The notes under the pieces: generated by a model
Database searches by the model: none
Told to the model about the DNA's origin: nothing
Seen by the model: only the letters and a program-made list of their open reading frames with translations
Program-made: the position numbers and the translations under genes
Part shown: one piece after another, positions 53,572-61,562 of the stretch
Position numbering within the stretch: position 1 is the stretch's first letter
Layout of the letters: each line of letters begins with the position of its first letter
NCBI RefSeq assembly: GCF_008033445.1
Contig: NZ_VNKO01000002.1
Coordinates: 62,001 to 126,000 of the forward strand
Direction: 5' to 3'
From: Vulcaniibacterium gelatinicum
Lineage (GTDB): Bacteria; Pseudomonadota; Gammaproteobacteria; Xanthomonadales; Xanthomonadaceae
Length of the DNA: 64,000 nt

Positions 53572-54036
53572 ATGGGCACCAACGACGAAATCGACATCCT
53601 GCTGGTCGAGGACAACGCGGACGACGCGGAGGTCACCCAGCGCGCCCTGCGCCGCAGCCACCTGGCCAACCGCATCTACTGGGCCCGCGACGGCGTGGAG
53701 GCGCTGCAGTTCCTGTTCGCCGAAGGCCGGTTCCACGACCGCGACGCCACGCGCACGCCGCGCCTGATCCTGCTCGACCTGAAACTGCCGAAACTGGACG
53801 GCGCCGAGGTGCTGCGCGCGGTCCGCGCCGATCCGCGCACCCGGCTGACCCCGGTGGTGATGATGACCTCCTCCACCCAGGAGCAGGACGTGATCCGCAG
53901 CTACGAGCTCGGAGTCAACGGCTTCGTCTCCAAGCCGGTCGGGTTCGAGGAGTTCGCCAAGGTGATCTCCGGGCTCGGCTTCTACTGGCTGCTCGTCAAC
54001 CGCCCGCCGGTGCCCGGGGCGAAGGAGCCGTCATGA
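53572..54036 (+). CDS. single-domain response regulator (Rcp1-like)
   Basis: A 154-residue receiver with no output domain. Acidic E13/D14, phospho-acceptor D69 ('LILLDLKLPKLDG'), T99 and K121 are all present. The C-terminal 'FYWLLVNRPP' is a typical tail of Rcp1-like receivers. It begins 10 bases after the kinase stop and ends overlapping the next ATG (ATGA). It probably shuttles phosphate or acts by protein binding. Confidence 0.88.
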   Translation: MGTNDEIDILLVEDNADDAEVTQRALRRSHLANRIYWARDGVEALQFLFAEGRFHDRDATRTPRLILLDLKLPKLDGAEVLRAVRADPRTRLTPVVMMTSSTQEQDVIRSYELGVNGFVSKPVGFEEFAKVISGLGFYWLLVNRPPVPGAKEPS

Positions 54037-56675
54037 ACCACCAGCTGCGCGTCCTGATCCTGGACGACAATCCCGACGACGTCGAGGCGATGCGCCGCAC
54101 GCTGATGCGCGCCGGCGACGGCTTCGAGGTGGCCGGCGTCGCCACCCGCGAGGCGCTGCTCGAAGCGCTGGATGCGTTCGTCCCCGACGCGGTGATCTGC
54201 GATTACCGGCTGCCGGGCTTCGACGGCCGGCAGGCGATCGAGCTGATCCGCAGCCGCCGCCCCGAGCTGCCGGTGCTGGTGGTCAGCGGCTCGCTGCCCG
54301 ACGAGGCCGCGGTGGAGCTGATCCGCGTCGGCGCCTGCGACTACGTGCTCAAGGACCGCATGGCGCGTCTGGCGCCGGCGGTGATGCGCGCGATCGAGGA
54401 GGCGCGTGAGCGCGAGGCGCTGCAGCGCGCGCAGCACGAACTGATGATCTCAGAACGCAACTACCGGCGCCTGTTCGAGGCCGCGCGCGACGGCGTGCTG
54501 GTGCTGGATGCGGACACGCTGGGCGTGCTCGACATCAATCCGAGCATGTGCCGCATGATCGGTGAGGACAAGCAGGAACTGATCGGAGCGCCGGTGACGG
54601 AGCTCGCTGCGGAAGGGATGGACGCGGAGTGGGTGGATGCGTGCCATCGCCTGCGCCATGCCGGCCATCTCGACGGCGAGAACCTGACCATGCGCAGCAC
54701 TGCCGGCATCCTGCCGATCGAATGCGCGGGCAGCGCCTACCCGGTCAACGGCTCGCGGTTGATGCAGTGGCAGATGCGCGATGTCAGCGAGCGGCGGCAG
54801 CGCGAGATCCAGGTCCGGCGCCACGCCACGCGCCAGGCCCTGGTGGCCGACTTCGGCCGGCGCGCCCTCGCCGGCATGGGCCTGCATGCCCTGTTCGACT
54901 ATGCGCTGGACACCGTTTGCCGCGGGGTTCCGGCCGAGCGCGCGCGCCTGCTCCAGGTCGCGCCCGATGGCCGTGCGTTGTACCTGCGCGCCGAACGGGG
55001 GCTGGAGGGGGAGGGCCTTGGCCGCCGCGCGGCCGAGGCCGAGGCCCCGGGCACCCTGACCCGGGCCGTGATGGACACGCTGCAGCCGGTGCTGGTGGAC
55101 GACGTCACCCGCGACTTCCGCTTCGCCGACGTGGCCGCGCTGCACGACCGCGCCGTGGCCAGCGCGCTCGAGGTGCCCATCGCCGGCGTCGGCGGCCTGC
55201 ATGGCGTGCTCGGCGCCTATGCCGGCGATCCTGGCGCGTTCGACGCCGGCAGCGTGAGCTTCATGCAGGCGGTGGCCAACACCGTGGAGTCGGCGCTCGA
55301 GCGCCAGACCGCCGAGGACCGGCTTGCGTACATCTCCCAGTTCGACGAACTCACCGGGCTGCCGAACCGGACGCTGTTCCGCGACCGCGTGAGCCAGGCG
55401 CTGCTCAACGCCAGCCGCCACCATGGCCAGGCGGCGGTGCTGTTCGCGGACCTGGGCCAGTTCCGCAAGATCAACGATTCGCTCGGGCACGCCGCCGGCG
55501 ACGAACTGCTGCGCCAGGTGGCGCGGCGCCTGCAGGATTGCGTGGGTGAGGGCGACACCGTGGCCCGTCTCGGCGGCGACGAGTTCGCGATCGCCGTCGC
55601 GGCGCCGGTCGCGGTGCCGGAAGCCATCCGCGTCGCGCGGCGCGCGATCCTGGCGCTGACTTCGGCCTTCGAGGTGGCCGGGCAGGACGTCTACCTCGGC
55701 GCCAGCATCGGCGTGGCGGTGTACCCCGACGACGGCGCCGAGGCCGAGCGGCTGGTCAAGAACGCCGAGACCGCGATGTACACGGCCAAGGAACAGGGCC
55801 GCAACACGATCCACTTCTTCACCCCGGAACTGCACGCGGTGGTGTCCGAACGGGTCGCGCTCGAGCGCGAGCTGCGCCAGGCGCTGGAGCGCGGTGAGTT
55901 CGAGCTGCATTACCAGCCGCAGGTCTCGTTGCGCGACGGGCGCATCGTCGGTGCCGAAGCGCTGCTGCGCTGGCGGCACCCGCGGCGCGGCCTGCTCACG
56001 CCGGACAAGTTCATCCGCGTCGCCGAGGATTCCGGCGTCATCGAGCCGATAGACCTGTGGGTGCTGGAACATGCGTGCGAGGAGGCCGCCGCGTGGGCGG
56101 CGGCCGGGCGCGGCGACCTGTTCGTGGCGGTCAACGTCTCGCCGCTGGAGTTGCGCCGCGGCCAGTTGCCGCGACGCGCGGACGCCGCGCTGCACCGCAG
56201 CGGGCTCGCCCCGGCACGGCTCGAACTCGAGCTCACCGAGAACCTGGTGATGGACGGCGCCGAGGCCTTCATCCGCACCATGGCCGAGCTCAAGACCCTC
56301 GGCGTGCACATCTCCCTCGACGACTTCGGCACCGGCTATTCGAGCCTGAGCTATCTCAAGCGCTTTCCGATAGACCGGCTCAAGGTGGACCGCTCGTTCG
56401 TCGCCGGCATGCTGGCCCAGGCGGAGGACGCGGCGATCGTGCGCGCGGTGATCGCGATGGCGCACCAGCTCGGGTTGAAGGTGGTGGCCGAGGGCATCGA
56501 AACCGCCGAACAGGCGCAGCACCTGAGCCGCCAGCGCTGCGACTTCGGCCAGGGTTACCTGTTCGCGCGGCCGATGGACGCGGCCGCGTTCCGCGCCCTG
56601 CTCGCCGACACGCCGGACTACGCGCCCCTGTGGGCGGAGGACTCGCCGCGCAATCCGGCCGCGCCGTCCTCCTGA
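54033..56675 (+). CDS. receiver-PAS-GAF-GGDEF-EAL cyclic-di-GMP protein
   Basis: An 880-residue output protein. The receiver (1-125) has D11/D12 and the phospho-acceptor in 'AVICDYRLPGFDG'. PAS is at about 140-265, GAF at 275-420, GGDEF at 430-600 and EAL at 610-865. 'ARLGGDEFAI' near 512 is intact, but the 'LFADLGQFRKINDS' strand replaces the usual DLDxFK with DLGQFR, so cyclase activity may be altered. The EAL domain has 'GAEALLRW', 'VNVSPLEL', 'SLDDFGTGYSSL' and looks active. It is the last gene of the kinase operon. Confidence 0.88.
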   Translation: MNHQLRVLILDDNPDDVEAMRRTLMRAGDGFEVAGVATREALLEALDAFVPDAVICDYRLPGFDGRQAIELIRSRRPELPVLVVSGSLPDEAAVELIRVGACDYVLKDRMARLAPAVMRAIEEAREREALQRAQHELMISERNYRRLFEAARDGVLVLDADTLGVLDINPSMCRMIGEDKQELIGAPVTELAAEGMDAEWVDACHRLRHAGHLDGENLTMRSTAGILPIECAGSAYPVNGSRLMQWQMRDVSERRQREIQVRRHATRQALVADFGRRALAGMGLHALFDYALDTVCRGVPAERARLLQVAPDGRALYLRAERGLEGEGLGRRAAEAEAPGTLTRAVMDTLQPVLVDDVTRDFRFADVAALHDRAVASALEVPIAGVGGLHGVLGAYAGDPGAFDAGSVSFMQAVANTVESALERQTAEDRLAYISQFDELTGLPNRTLFRDRVSQALLNASRHHGQAAVLFADLGQFRKINDSLGHAAGDELLRQVARRLQDCVGEGDTVARLGGDEFAIAVAAPVAVPEAIRVARRAILALTSAFEVAGQDVYLGASIGVAVYPDDGAEAERLVKNAETAMYTAKEQGRNTIHFFTPELHAVVSERVALERELRQALERGEFELHYQPQVSLRDGRIVGAEALLRWRHPRRGLLTPDKFIRVAEDSGVIEPIDLWVLEHACEEAAAWAAAGRGDLFVAVNVSPLELRRGQLPRRADAALHRSGLAPARLELELTENLVMDGAEAFIRTMAELKTLGVHISLDDFGTGYSSLSYLKRFPIDRLKVDRSFVAGMLAQAEDAAIVRAVIAMAHQLGLKVVAEGIETAEQAQHLSRQRCDFGQGYLFARPMDAAAFRALLADTPDYAPLWAEDSPRNPAAPSS

Positions 56676-56681
56676 CATGCC

Positions 56682-56705
56682 GCGGGGCGGCCGCAGCCGC
56701 CCCGC
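56682..56705. terminator. terminator hairpin between the c-di-GMP gene and norB
   Basis: GCGGGGCGGC-CGCA-GCCGCCCCGC, a perfect 10-bp stem, 6 bases past the stop at 56675 and 20 bases before the convergent norB stop. Both sides are GC-rich with no T-run, so it may act for both directions. Confidence 0.55.
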
Positions 56706-56724
56706 GCATCCTCACCCGCCGGGC

Positions 56725-59052
56725 TCAGCGCTCGGTCTCGCCCGCGCCGCCGGCCACCGCCGCCTGCCGCGGCGCCACCCACAGCCGGAACACGAACCAG
56801 GCCAGGGCGATCGCGCCGATGCTGAACACGGTGTCGCCCGGCACCCGCAGCCACACCAGCATGTCCACGATCGGACGCTGCATGAACTCGGCCGAGCGCG
56901 CGTACCAGTAGCCGTGCTCGATCGCCGAGAGCAGCTGGAGCGTGCCCAGCGGCAGCAGGGTCAGCACCGCCATCAGCGCCAGACCGATGTTCAGGCTCCA
57001 GAACGACACCTTCAGCGCGCGCGTGTCCCAGTGCATCTGCCCGCGCAGCCCGCGCAGGCAGAACAGCACCAGGGCGATGCCGAGCATGCCGTACACGCCG
57101 AACAGCGCGGTGTGGCCGTGCAGCGGGGTCAGGTTCAGGCCCTGCATGAAGTACAGCGACAGCGGCGGGTTGATCAGGAAGCCGAACAGCCCCGCGCCCA
57201 CCAGGTTCCAGAACGAGACCGCGATGAAGAACAGGATCGGCCACTTGTACCGGGCCATCCACGGCGTGGCCTGGCCCAGCTTCCAGGTGTGGTAGGCCTC
57301 GAAGCCGATGTAGGCCAGCGGCACCACCTCCAGCGCGCTGAAGCTCGCGCCCAGCGCCACCACCGCGGTCGGCGTGCCGACGAAGTACAGGTGGTGCAGG
57401 GTGCCGAGCACGCCGCCGGCCATGAACACGATGGTGGCGAACAGCACCGCGGTGGCCGCGGTCGAGGTCTTGACCAGGCCCAGCCGGCTGAAGATCAGCG
57501 CCATCACCGCGGTGGCGAACACCTCGAAGAAGCCCTCCACCCACAGGTGCACCAGCCACCAGCGCCAGTACTCGACCTCGGAGATGTGGGTGTGCTCGCC
57601 CCACATCAGCGCCGAGGCGAAGAACAGGCCGATGCACACCGTGGACAGGAACAGCAGGCCCACGATCGCCCGGGTGTCGGAGGCCGGGCCGCGCAGCACC
57701 GGCCACAGCGCGCGGCCGACCAGGGTCAGCCACAGCAGCAGGCCGATGAACAGGAACCACTGCCAGAACCGGCCCATGTCCGCGTATTCCCAGCCCTGGT
57801 GGCCGAACCAGAAGTTCTTGTCCAGGTCCAGCTTCTGCATCACCGCCAGCCATTGCCCGGCGAACGACCCGACCACGATCACCAGCAGGCACACGAACAG
57901 GAAGTTCACGCCCAGGCGCTGGAACCTGGGCTCATGCCCCGACAGCGCCGGCGCGATGTACAGCCCGGTGCCGAGCCAGGCCACCGCGATCCACAGCACC
58001 GCGAGCTGGGTGTGCCAGGTGCGGGTGATGGAGTAGGGCAGCACTTCCGACAGCGCATAGCCGTAGGCCTGCTGGCCTTCCACCTGGTAGTGCGCGGTCA
58101 CCGCGCCGAGCAGGATCTGCACCAGGAACAGCGCCAGCACCACCCAGAAGTACTTCGCGGTGGCGCGCATGGACGGCGTCACCCGCAGCGCCGCCAGCGG
58201 ATCGTTCGCGGGCGGGGTGTGCGGCTCCTCGCCGCGGGCGTGGGTGCGCGCGTGGTGCCAGCCGAGCAGGCCGATGCCGGCGAGCAGGAACAGCACGCTG
58301 AAGGCCGACCACACCCACAGCGCCGGCGGCGGGGCGTTGCCCACCAGCGGCTCGCTCGGCCAGTTGTTGGTGTAGGTCACGCGCTGGCCGGGCACGCCCT
58401 GCGGATCGGGGCCGGATACCTCGCCGATCGCGCCGGTACGCTCGGTGGTCGCGGCCCATGCCGTCCACCAGAAGAACGCGGTCAGCGCCCGCCGCCGCTC
58501 GGCGTCGGGCACCGTGTTCTCCTTCATCGCGTAGGCCTCACGCAGCGCCGCGGTGGCCGGGTCGTTGCCGAACAGGCTCACGTAGTGCGCGGCCACGTTC
58601 GAGATCGCCCGTGCCCGATCCTCGTCCAGCGTGATCGTGCCGGTCGCCGGGTCGTAGGTGTTGCGGCGCATCATCGTCTGCAGGCGCCCGCGCAGCGCGG
58701 CCTGGTCCTCCGCCGGCAGGTCGGCGTAGCTGGCCATGCCGCCGTCGGCGCGCGCCCACTGGTCGAGGATGTCCATCGCCTCGCGGTGCAGCCAGTCCGC
58801 GCTCCAGTCCGGCGCCACGTAGCCGCCGTGGCCCCAGATCGAACCGAGCTGCATGCCGCCGATGGACTGCCACACCTGCCGTCCGCGCTCGATGTCGGCG
58901 CGGGTGTACAGCGTCTGGCCGTTCTCGCTCACCACCCGTTCCGGCACCGGCGGTGCGGCGCGGAAGATTTCCCCGCCCGCCCACAGCAGCACGCCGAACG
59001 AGACGACGAGCAGCGTGGCCAGCCCCAGCCACAGCTTCCTGGTATCGCTCAT
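56725..59052 (-). CDS. norB: quinol-dependent nitric oxide reductase (qNor, NorZ)
   Basis: Reduces 2 NO to N2O with quinol. The 775-residue protein is a fused qNor: N-terminal cytochrome c-like extension without a CxxCH, then about thirteen membrane helices. Heme and non-heme iron ligands are in 'VHLWVEGFFEVFAT' (His, Glu), 'GTLHHLYFVG' (two His) and 'PLHGHTALFG' (two His), as in NorB. The quinol-binding side 'SIGGMQLGSIWGHGGYVAPDWSADWLHREA' is typical. ATG 59052 follows GGGAGAGG; a longer frame to 59079 has no support. A TGAC-N4-GTCAA box is centred 60 bases upstream. It stands alone. Confidence 0.95.
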   Translation of the reverse strand: MSDTRKLWLGLATLLVVSFGVLLWAGGEIFRAAPPVPERVVSENGQTLYTRADIERGRQVWQSIGGMQLGSIWGHGGYVAPDWSADWLHREAMDILDQWARADGGMASYADLPAEDQAALRGRLQTMMRRNTYDPATGTITLDEDRARAISNVAAHYVSLFGNDPATAALREAYAMKENTVPDAERRRALTAFFWWTAWAATTERTGAIGEVSGPDPQGVPGQRVTYTNNWPSEPLVGNAPPPALWVWSAFSVLFLLAGIGLLGWHHARTHARGEEPHTPPANDPLAALRVTPSMRATAKYFWVVLALFLVQILLGAVTAHYQVEGQQAYGYALSEVLPYSITRTWHTQLAVLWIAVAWLGTGLYIAPALSGHEPRFQRLGVNFLFVCLLVIVVGSFAGQWLAVMQKLDLDKNFWFGHQGWEYADMGRFWQWFLFIGLLLWLTLVGRALWPVLRGPASDTRAIVGLLFLSTVCIGLFFASALMWGEHTHISEVEYWRWWLVHLWVEGFFEVFATAVMALIFSRLGLVKTSTAATAVLFATIVFMAGGVLGTLHHLYFVGTPTAVVALGASFSALEVVPLAYIGFEAYHTWKLGQATPWMARYKWPILFFIAVSFWNLVGAGLFGFLINPPLSLYFMQGLNLTPLHGHTALFGVYGMLGIALVLFCLRGLRGQMHWDTRALKVSFWSLNIGLALMAVLTLLPLGTLQLLSAIEHGYWYARSAEFMQRPIVDMLVWLRVPGDTVFSIGAIALAWFVFRLWVAPRQAAVAGGAGETER

Positions 59053-59105
59053 GTCACCTCTCCCTTTGGGATGCGGCATCCTCCCCGGCCCGGGGCGGGG
59101 GCACC

Positions 59106-59119
59106 ATGACCCACGTCAA
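59106..59119 (-). promoter_or_regulatory. FNR/DNR-type box upstream of norB
   Basis: ATGACCCACGTCAA. One base off a perfect TTGAC-N4-GTCAA palindrome. It is identical to the nirK box over 13 of 14 positions, which suggests one regulator controls both NO-producing and NO-consuming enzymes. At -41.5 transcription would start near 59071. Confidence 0.8.
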
Positions 59120-59151
59120 GTTCACGCCGCGTCAACGCGGCGGGGAGGGGA

Positions 59152-59910
59152 TCACTCGCGCAGCACCGGCGCCGCCAGCGCCGCGATCGCCTCGCGGTCG
59201 AGCAGCTCGACCTCGCGCCGGTCCACCCTGAGCAGGCCGTCCTGCTGGAACCGGCGCAGCACCCGGCTCACCGTCTCCGGCGCCAGGCGCAGGTAGTTGG
59301 CGATGTCGGTGCGCGCCATCGTCAGCTGGAAGCGGCTGGGCGAGAACCCGCGCGCGGCCAGCCGGCGCGAGAGCCCGACCAGGAACGCGGCCATGCGCTG
59401 GTCCGCGGACCAGTCCCCGGCCAGCAGCGCGGCGCGGCCGATGTCGCGGCTGAGCAGCCGGAACAGCTGCCGCTGCAGGCCGGGCAGGCGGGTGGCCAGC
59501 ACCGCGATCTTGGGGAACGAGAACCGGCACAGCATCACCGTGTCGAGCGCGACCGCATTGCACGGGTAGTGCTCGCTGTCAATCGCGTTCAGGCCGATGA
59601 TCTCGCCGGGCAGGTGGAAGCCGAGCACGTGCTCGCGCCCCTCGCGGTCTATCACGTAGGTCTTGACCGTGCCCGCGCGCACCGCGGCGATGGCCTCGAA
59701 CGGGTCGCCCTCGCGGAACAGGTGCTCGCCGGCGTGGAACGGCCCGACGTGCTCGACCAGCACGTGCAGGTCCGTCAGCGCGGCCTTGTCCATGCCTTCG
59801 GCCAGGCACACCTGCGAGAACGCGCAGGTCGAGCAGAAATGCAGCGCGTCGCCGTCGTCGGCGAGCGTGTGGGCGTCGGTGCGCGGGAACGCGACCTGGT
59901 TCACGGCCAT
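59152..59910 (-). CDS. FNR-type transcription regulator (copy 2)
   Basis: A 252-residue Crp/Fnr protein. Like copy 1 it has all four cluster ligands: C26, C29 and C35 ('CSTCAFSQVC') and C117 ('YPCNAVA'), so it is an FNR and not a cysteine-free DNR or NnrR. The helix-turn-helix has 'RTDIANYLRLAPETVSRVLRRF'; the E-T-V-S-R recognition motif equals copy 1. Start is uncertain: ATG 59910 is used, GTG 59916 or 59904 (with GGAG 6 bases before) are alternatives. It lies 13 bases after hemN in the same direction and so belongs to the hemN transcript. Confidence 0.88.
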   Translation of the reverse strand: MAVNQVAFPRTDAHTLADDGDALHFCSTCAFSQVCLAEGMDKAALTDLHVLVEHVGPFHAGEHLFREGDPFEAIAAVRAGTVKTYVIDREGREHVLGFHLPGEIIGLNAIDSEHYPCNAVALDTVMLCRFSFPKIAVLATRLPGLQRQLFRLLSRDIGRAALLAGDWSADQRMAAFLVGLSRRLAARGFSPSRFQLTMARTDIANYLRLAPETVSRVLRRFQQDGLLRVDRREVELLDREAIAALAAPVLRE

Positions 59911-59923
59911 CTCCACGCCGGGG

Positions 59924-61324
59924 TCAGATCGCGCGCGAGAAGCGGGGCGCGGCGACCTGCGCGGGCTGGTCGAGGTAGCGGTCGAAGCACATCGCGATGT
60001 TACGCAACAGCAGGCGCCCGCGCGAGGTGGCGGTGATGCGCCCCGGCTCGATCCGCACCAGACCGTCCTCCGCCAGCGGCCGCAGCTTGTGCAGCGCGTC
60101 GGCGAAGTACTCGCGGAACACGATCCCGTAGCGCCGCTCCAGCGCCGCCACCGGGATCTCCCCCTGGCACATCAGGCGCTGGATCAGGTCGGCGCGCAGC
60201 TGGTCGTCCTCGCTCAGCTGCATGCCGCGGAACACCGGCAGCCGGCCCTCGTCCAGCGCCTCCTGCCAGCTCGCCAGGTCGCGCGGATTCTGGCTGTAGC
60301 TGTCGCCGATGTGGCTGATCGCGCTCACCCCCAGGCCGATCAGGTCGCTGTCGGCGTGGGTGGTGTAGCCCATGAAGTTGCGGTGCAGGCCGCCGCGCCG
60401 CTGCGCCTCGGCCAGGTCGTCGTCGGGCAGGGCGAAGTGGTCCATGCCGATGTACACGTAGCCGGCCGCGGTCAGGGTCCGGATCGCCAGCTGCAGCAGC
60501 TGCAGCCGCAGCTCGGCGCCGGGCAGCTCGCTCTCGACGATTTGCCGCTGCGGCTTGAACAGGTGCGGCAGGTGCGCGTAGCCGTACACCGCCAGCCGGT
60601 CCGGGCGCATCGCCAGCACCTGCGCCAGCGTCCGCGCGAAGCCCTCCAGCGTCTGCCGCGGCAGGCCGTAGATCAGGTCTATGTTGACCGAGCGGAAGCC
60701 GTTGGCGCGGCACGCCTCCACCACCGCGCGCGTCTCCTCCACCCCCTGGATGCGGTTGACCGCCTGCTGCACCTCGGGGTCGAAATCCTGCACCCCGAGG
60801 CTGGCGCGGTTGAAGCCGATCCGCGCCAGCTCGGCGATCTCCTCCGGGCTGACGAAGCGCGGATCGAGCTCGATCGAGATGTCGCGCTCGCGCGACTCCG
60901 AGAAATGGAAATGCCGGCGCAGCGTGTCCACCACCTCGCGCAGCTGCTCGGTGGACAGGAAGTTCGGCGTGCCGCCGCCGAAGTGCAGCTGGATCACCTC
61001 GCGGTCACGGTCGAACAGCTGCGCCATCAGCGCGATCTCGCGGTACAGCCGCGCCAGGTAGCTCTCCGCGCGCGCCTTGTCGCGGGTGATCACCCGGTTG
61101 CAGCCGCAGTAGAAGCACGGGCTGGTGCAGAACGGCACGTGCACGTACAGCGACAGCCGGCGCGGGATCGGGTCGCCGTTGCTGGCGGTGGCGGCCGCGC
61201 GCAGCTCGGCCTCGCCGAAGCCGGAATGGAACTGCGGCGCGGCGGGGTAGGAGGTGTAGCGCGGCCCCGGCCGGTCGTAGCGGCGCACCAGGTCGGCGTC
61301 GAAGGCGAGGGTGTCGGTCAGCAT
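59924..61324 (-). CDS. hemN: oxygen-independent coproporphyrinogen III oxidase HemN
   Basis: Radical-SAM enzyme that makes protoporphyrinogen IX for heme synthesis without O2. The 466-residue protein has the cluster cysteines C66, C70 and C73 in 'CTSPCFYCGC', 'HFGGGTPNFLS', 'FDPEVQQAVNRIQG' and 'GLGVSAISHIGDSYSQN'. The length matches HemN rather than the HemW chaperone. A perfect TTGAC-N4-GTCAA box is centred 42 bases upstream of the ATG and TAGGCT (61333-61338) lies 8 bases before it, so the transcript may start at the start codon. Confidence 0.95.
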   Translation of the reverse strand: MLTDTLAFDADLVRRYDRPGPRYTSYPAAPQFHSGFGEAELRAAATASNGDPIPRRLSLYVHVPFCTSPCFYCGCNRVITRDKARAESYLARLYREIALMAQLFDRDREVIQLHFGGGTPNFLSTEQLREVVDTLRRHFHFSESRERDISIELDPRFVSPEEIAELARIGFNRASLGVQDFDPEVQQAVNRIQGVEETRAVVEACRANGFRSVNIDLIYGLPRQTLEGFARTLAQVLAMRPDRLAVYGYAHLPHLFKPQRQIVESELPGAELRLQLLQLAIRTLTAAGYVYIGMDHFALPDDDLAEAQRRGGLHRNFMGYTTHADSDLIGLGVSAISHIGDSYSQNPRDLASWQEALDEGRLPVFRGMQLSEDDQLRADLIQRLMCQGEIPVAALERRYGIVFREYFADALHKLRPLAEDGLVRIEPGRITATSRGRLLLRNIAMCFDRYLDQPAQVAAPRFSRAI

Positions 61325-61359
61325 GCCGCGCAGCCTAGGCGGCGGCGTCCCGGGGCGTC

Positions 61360-61373
61360 TTGACTCAGGTCAA
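61360..61373 (-). promoter_or_regulatory. FNR/DNR-type box upstream of hemN
   Basis: TTGACTCAGGTCAA, a perfect TTGAC-N4-GTCAA palindrome, centred 42 bases before the hemN ATG. With TAGGCT at 61333-61338 as -10 box it would occupy about -41.5. Confidence 0.8.
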
Positions 61374-61403
61374 ACCGGCCGGAGGCGGGGCCGGGCCGGC
61401 AAG

Positions 61404-61435
61404 CAAAAGGGCCGGGGCTTTGCGGCCCCGGCCCT
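61404..61435 (-). terminator. rho-independent terminator of tRNA-Ala
   Basis: AGGGCCGGGGC / GCCCCGGCCCT, an 11-bp perfect stem with a six-base loop; on the minus strand TTTTGC follows at 61407-61402. It lies 13 bases past the tRNA 3' end and so ends the tRNA transcript. Confidence 0.8.
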
Positions 61436-61447
61436 GCGCGAGTTGGT

Positions 61448-61523
<76 letters not shown>

Positions 61524-61562
61524 ACGAAGGCTGCAAAGTGTAACGGGGCCGCGGCGCGTGCG

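Noticed and set aside
59152-59910. Reading this regulator as DNR or NnrR (NO sensor without a cluster)
   Set aside because: All four FNR cluster cysteines are present, which DNR and NnrR lack.
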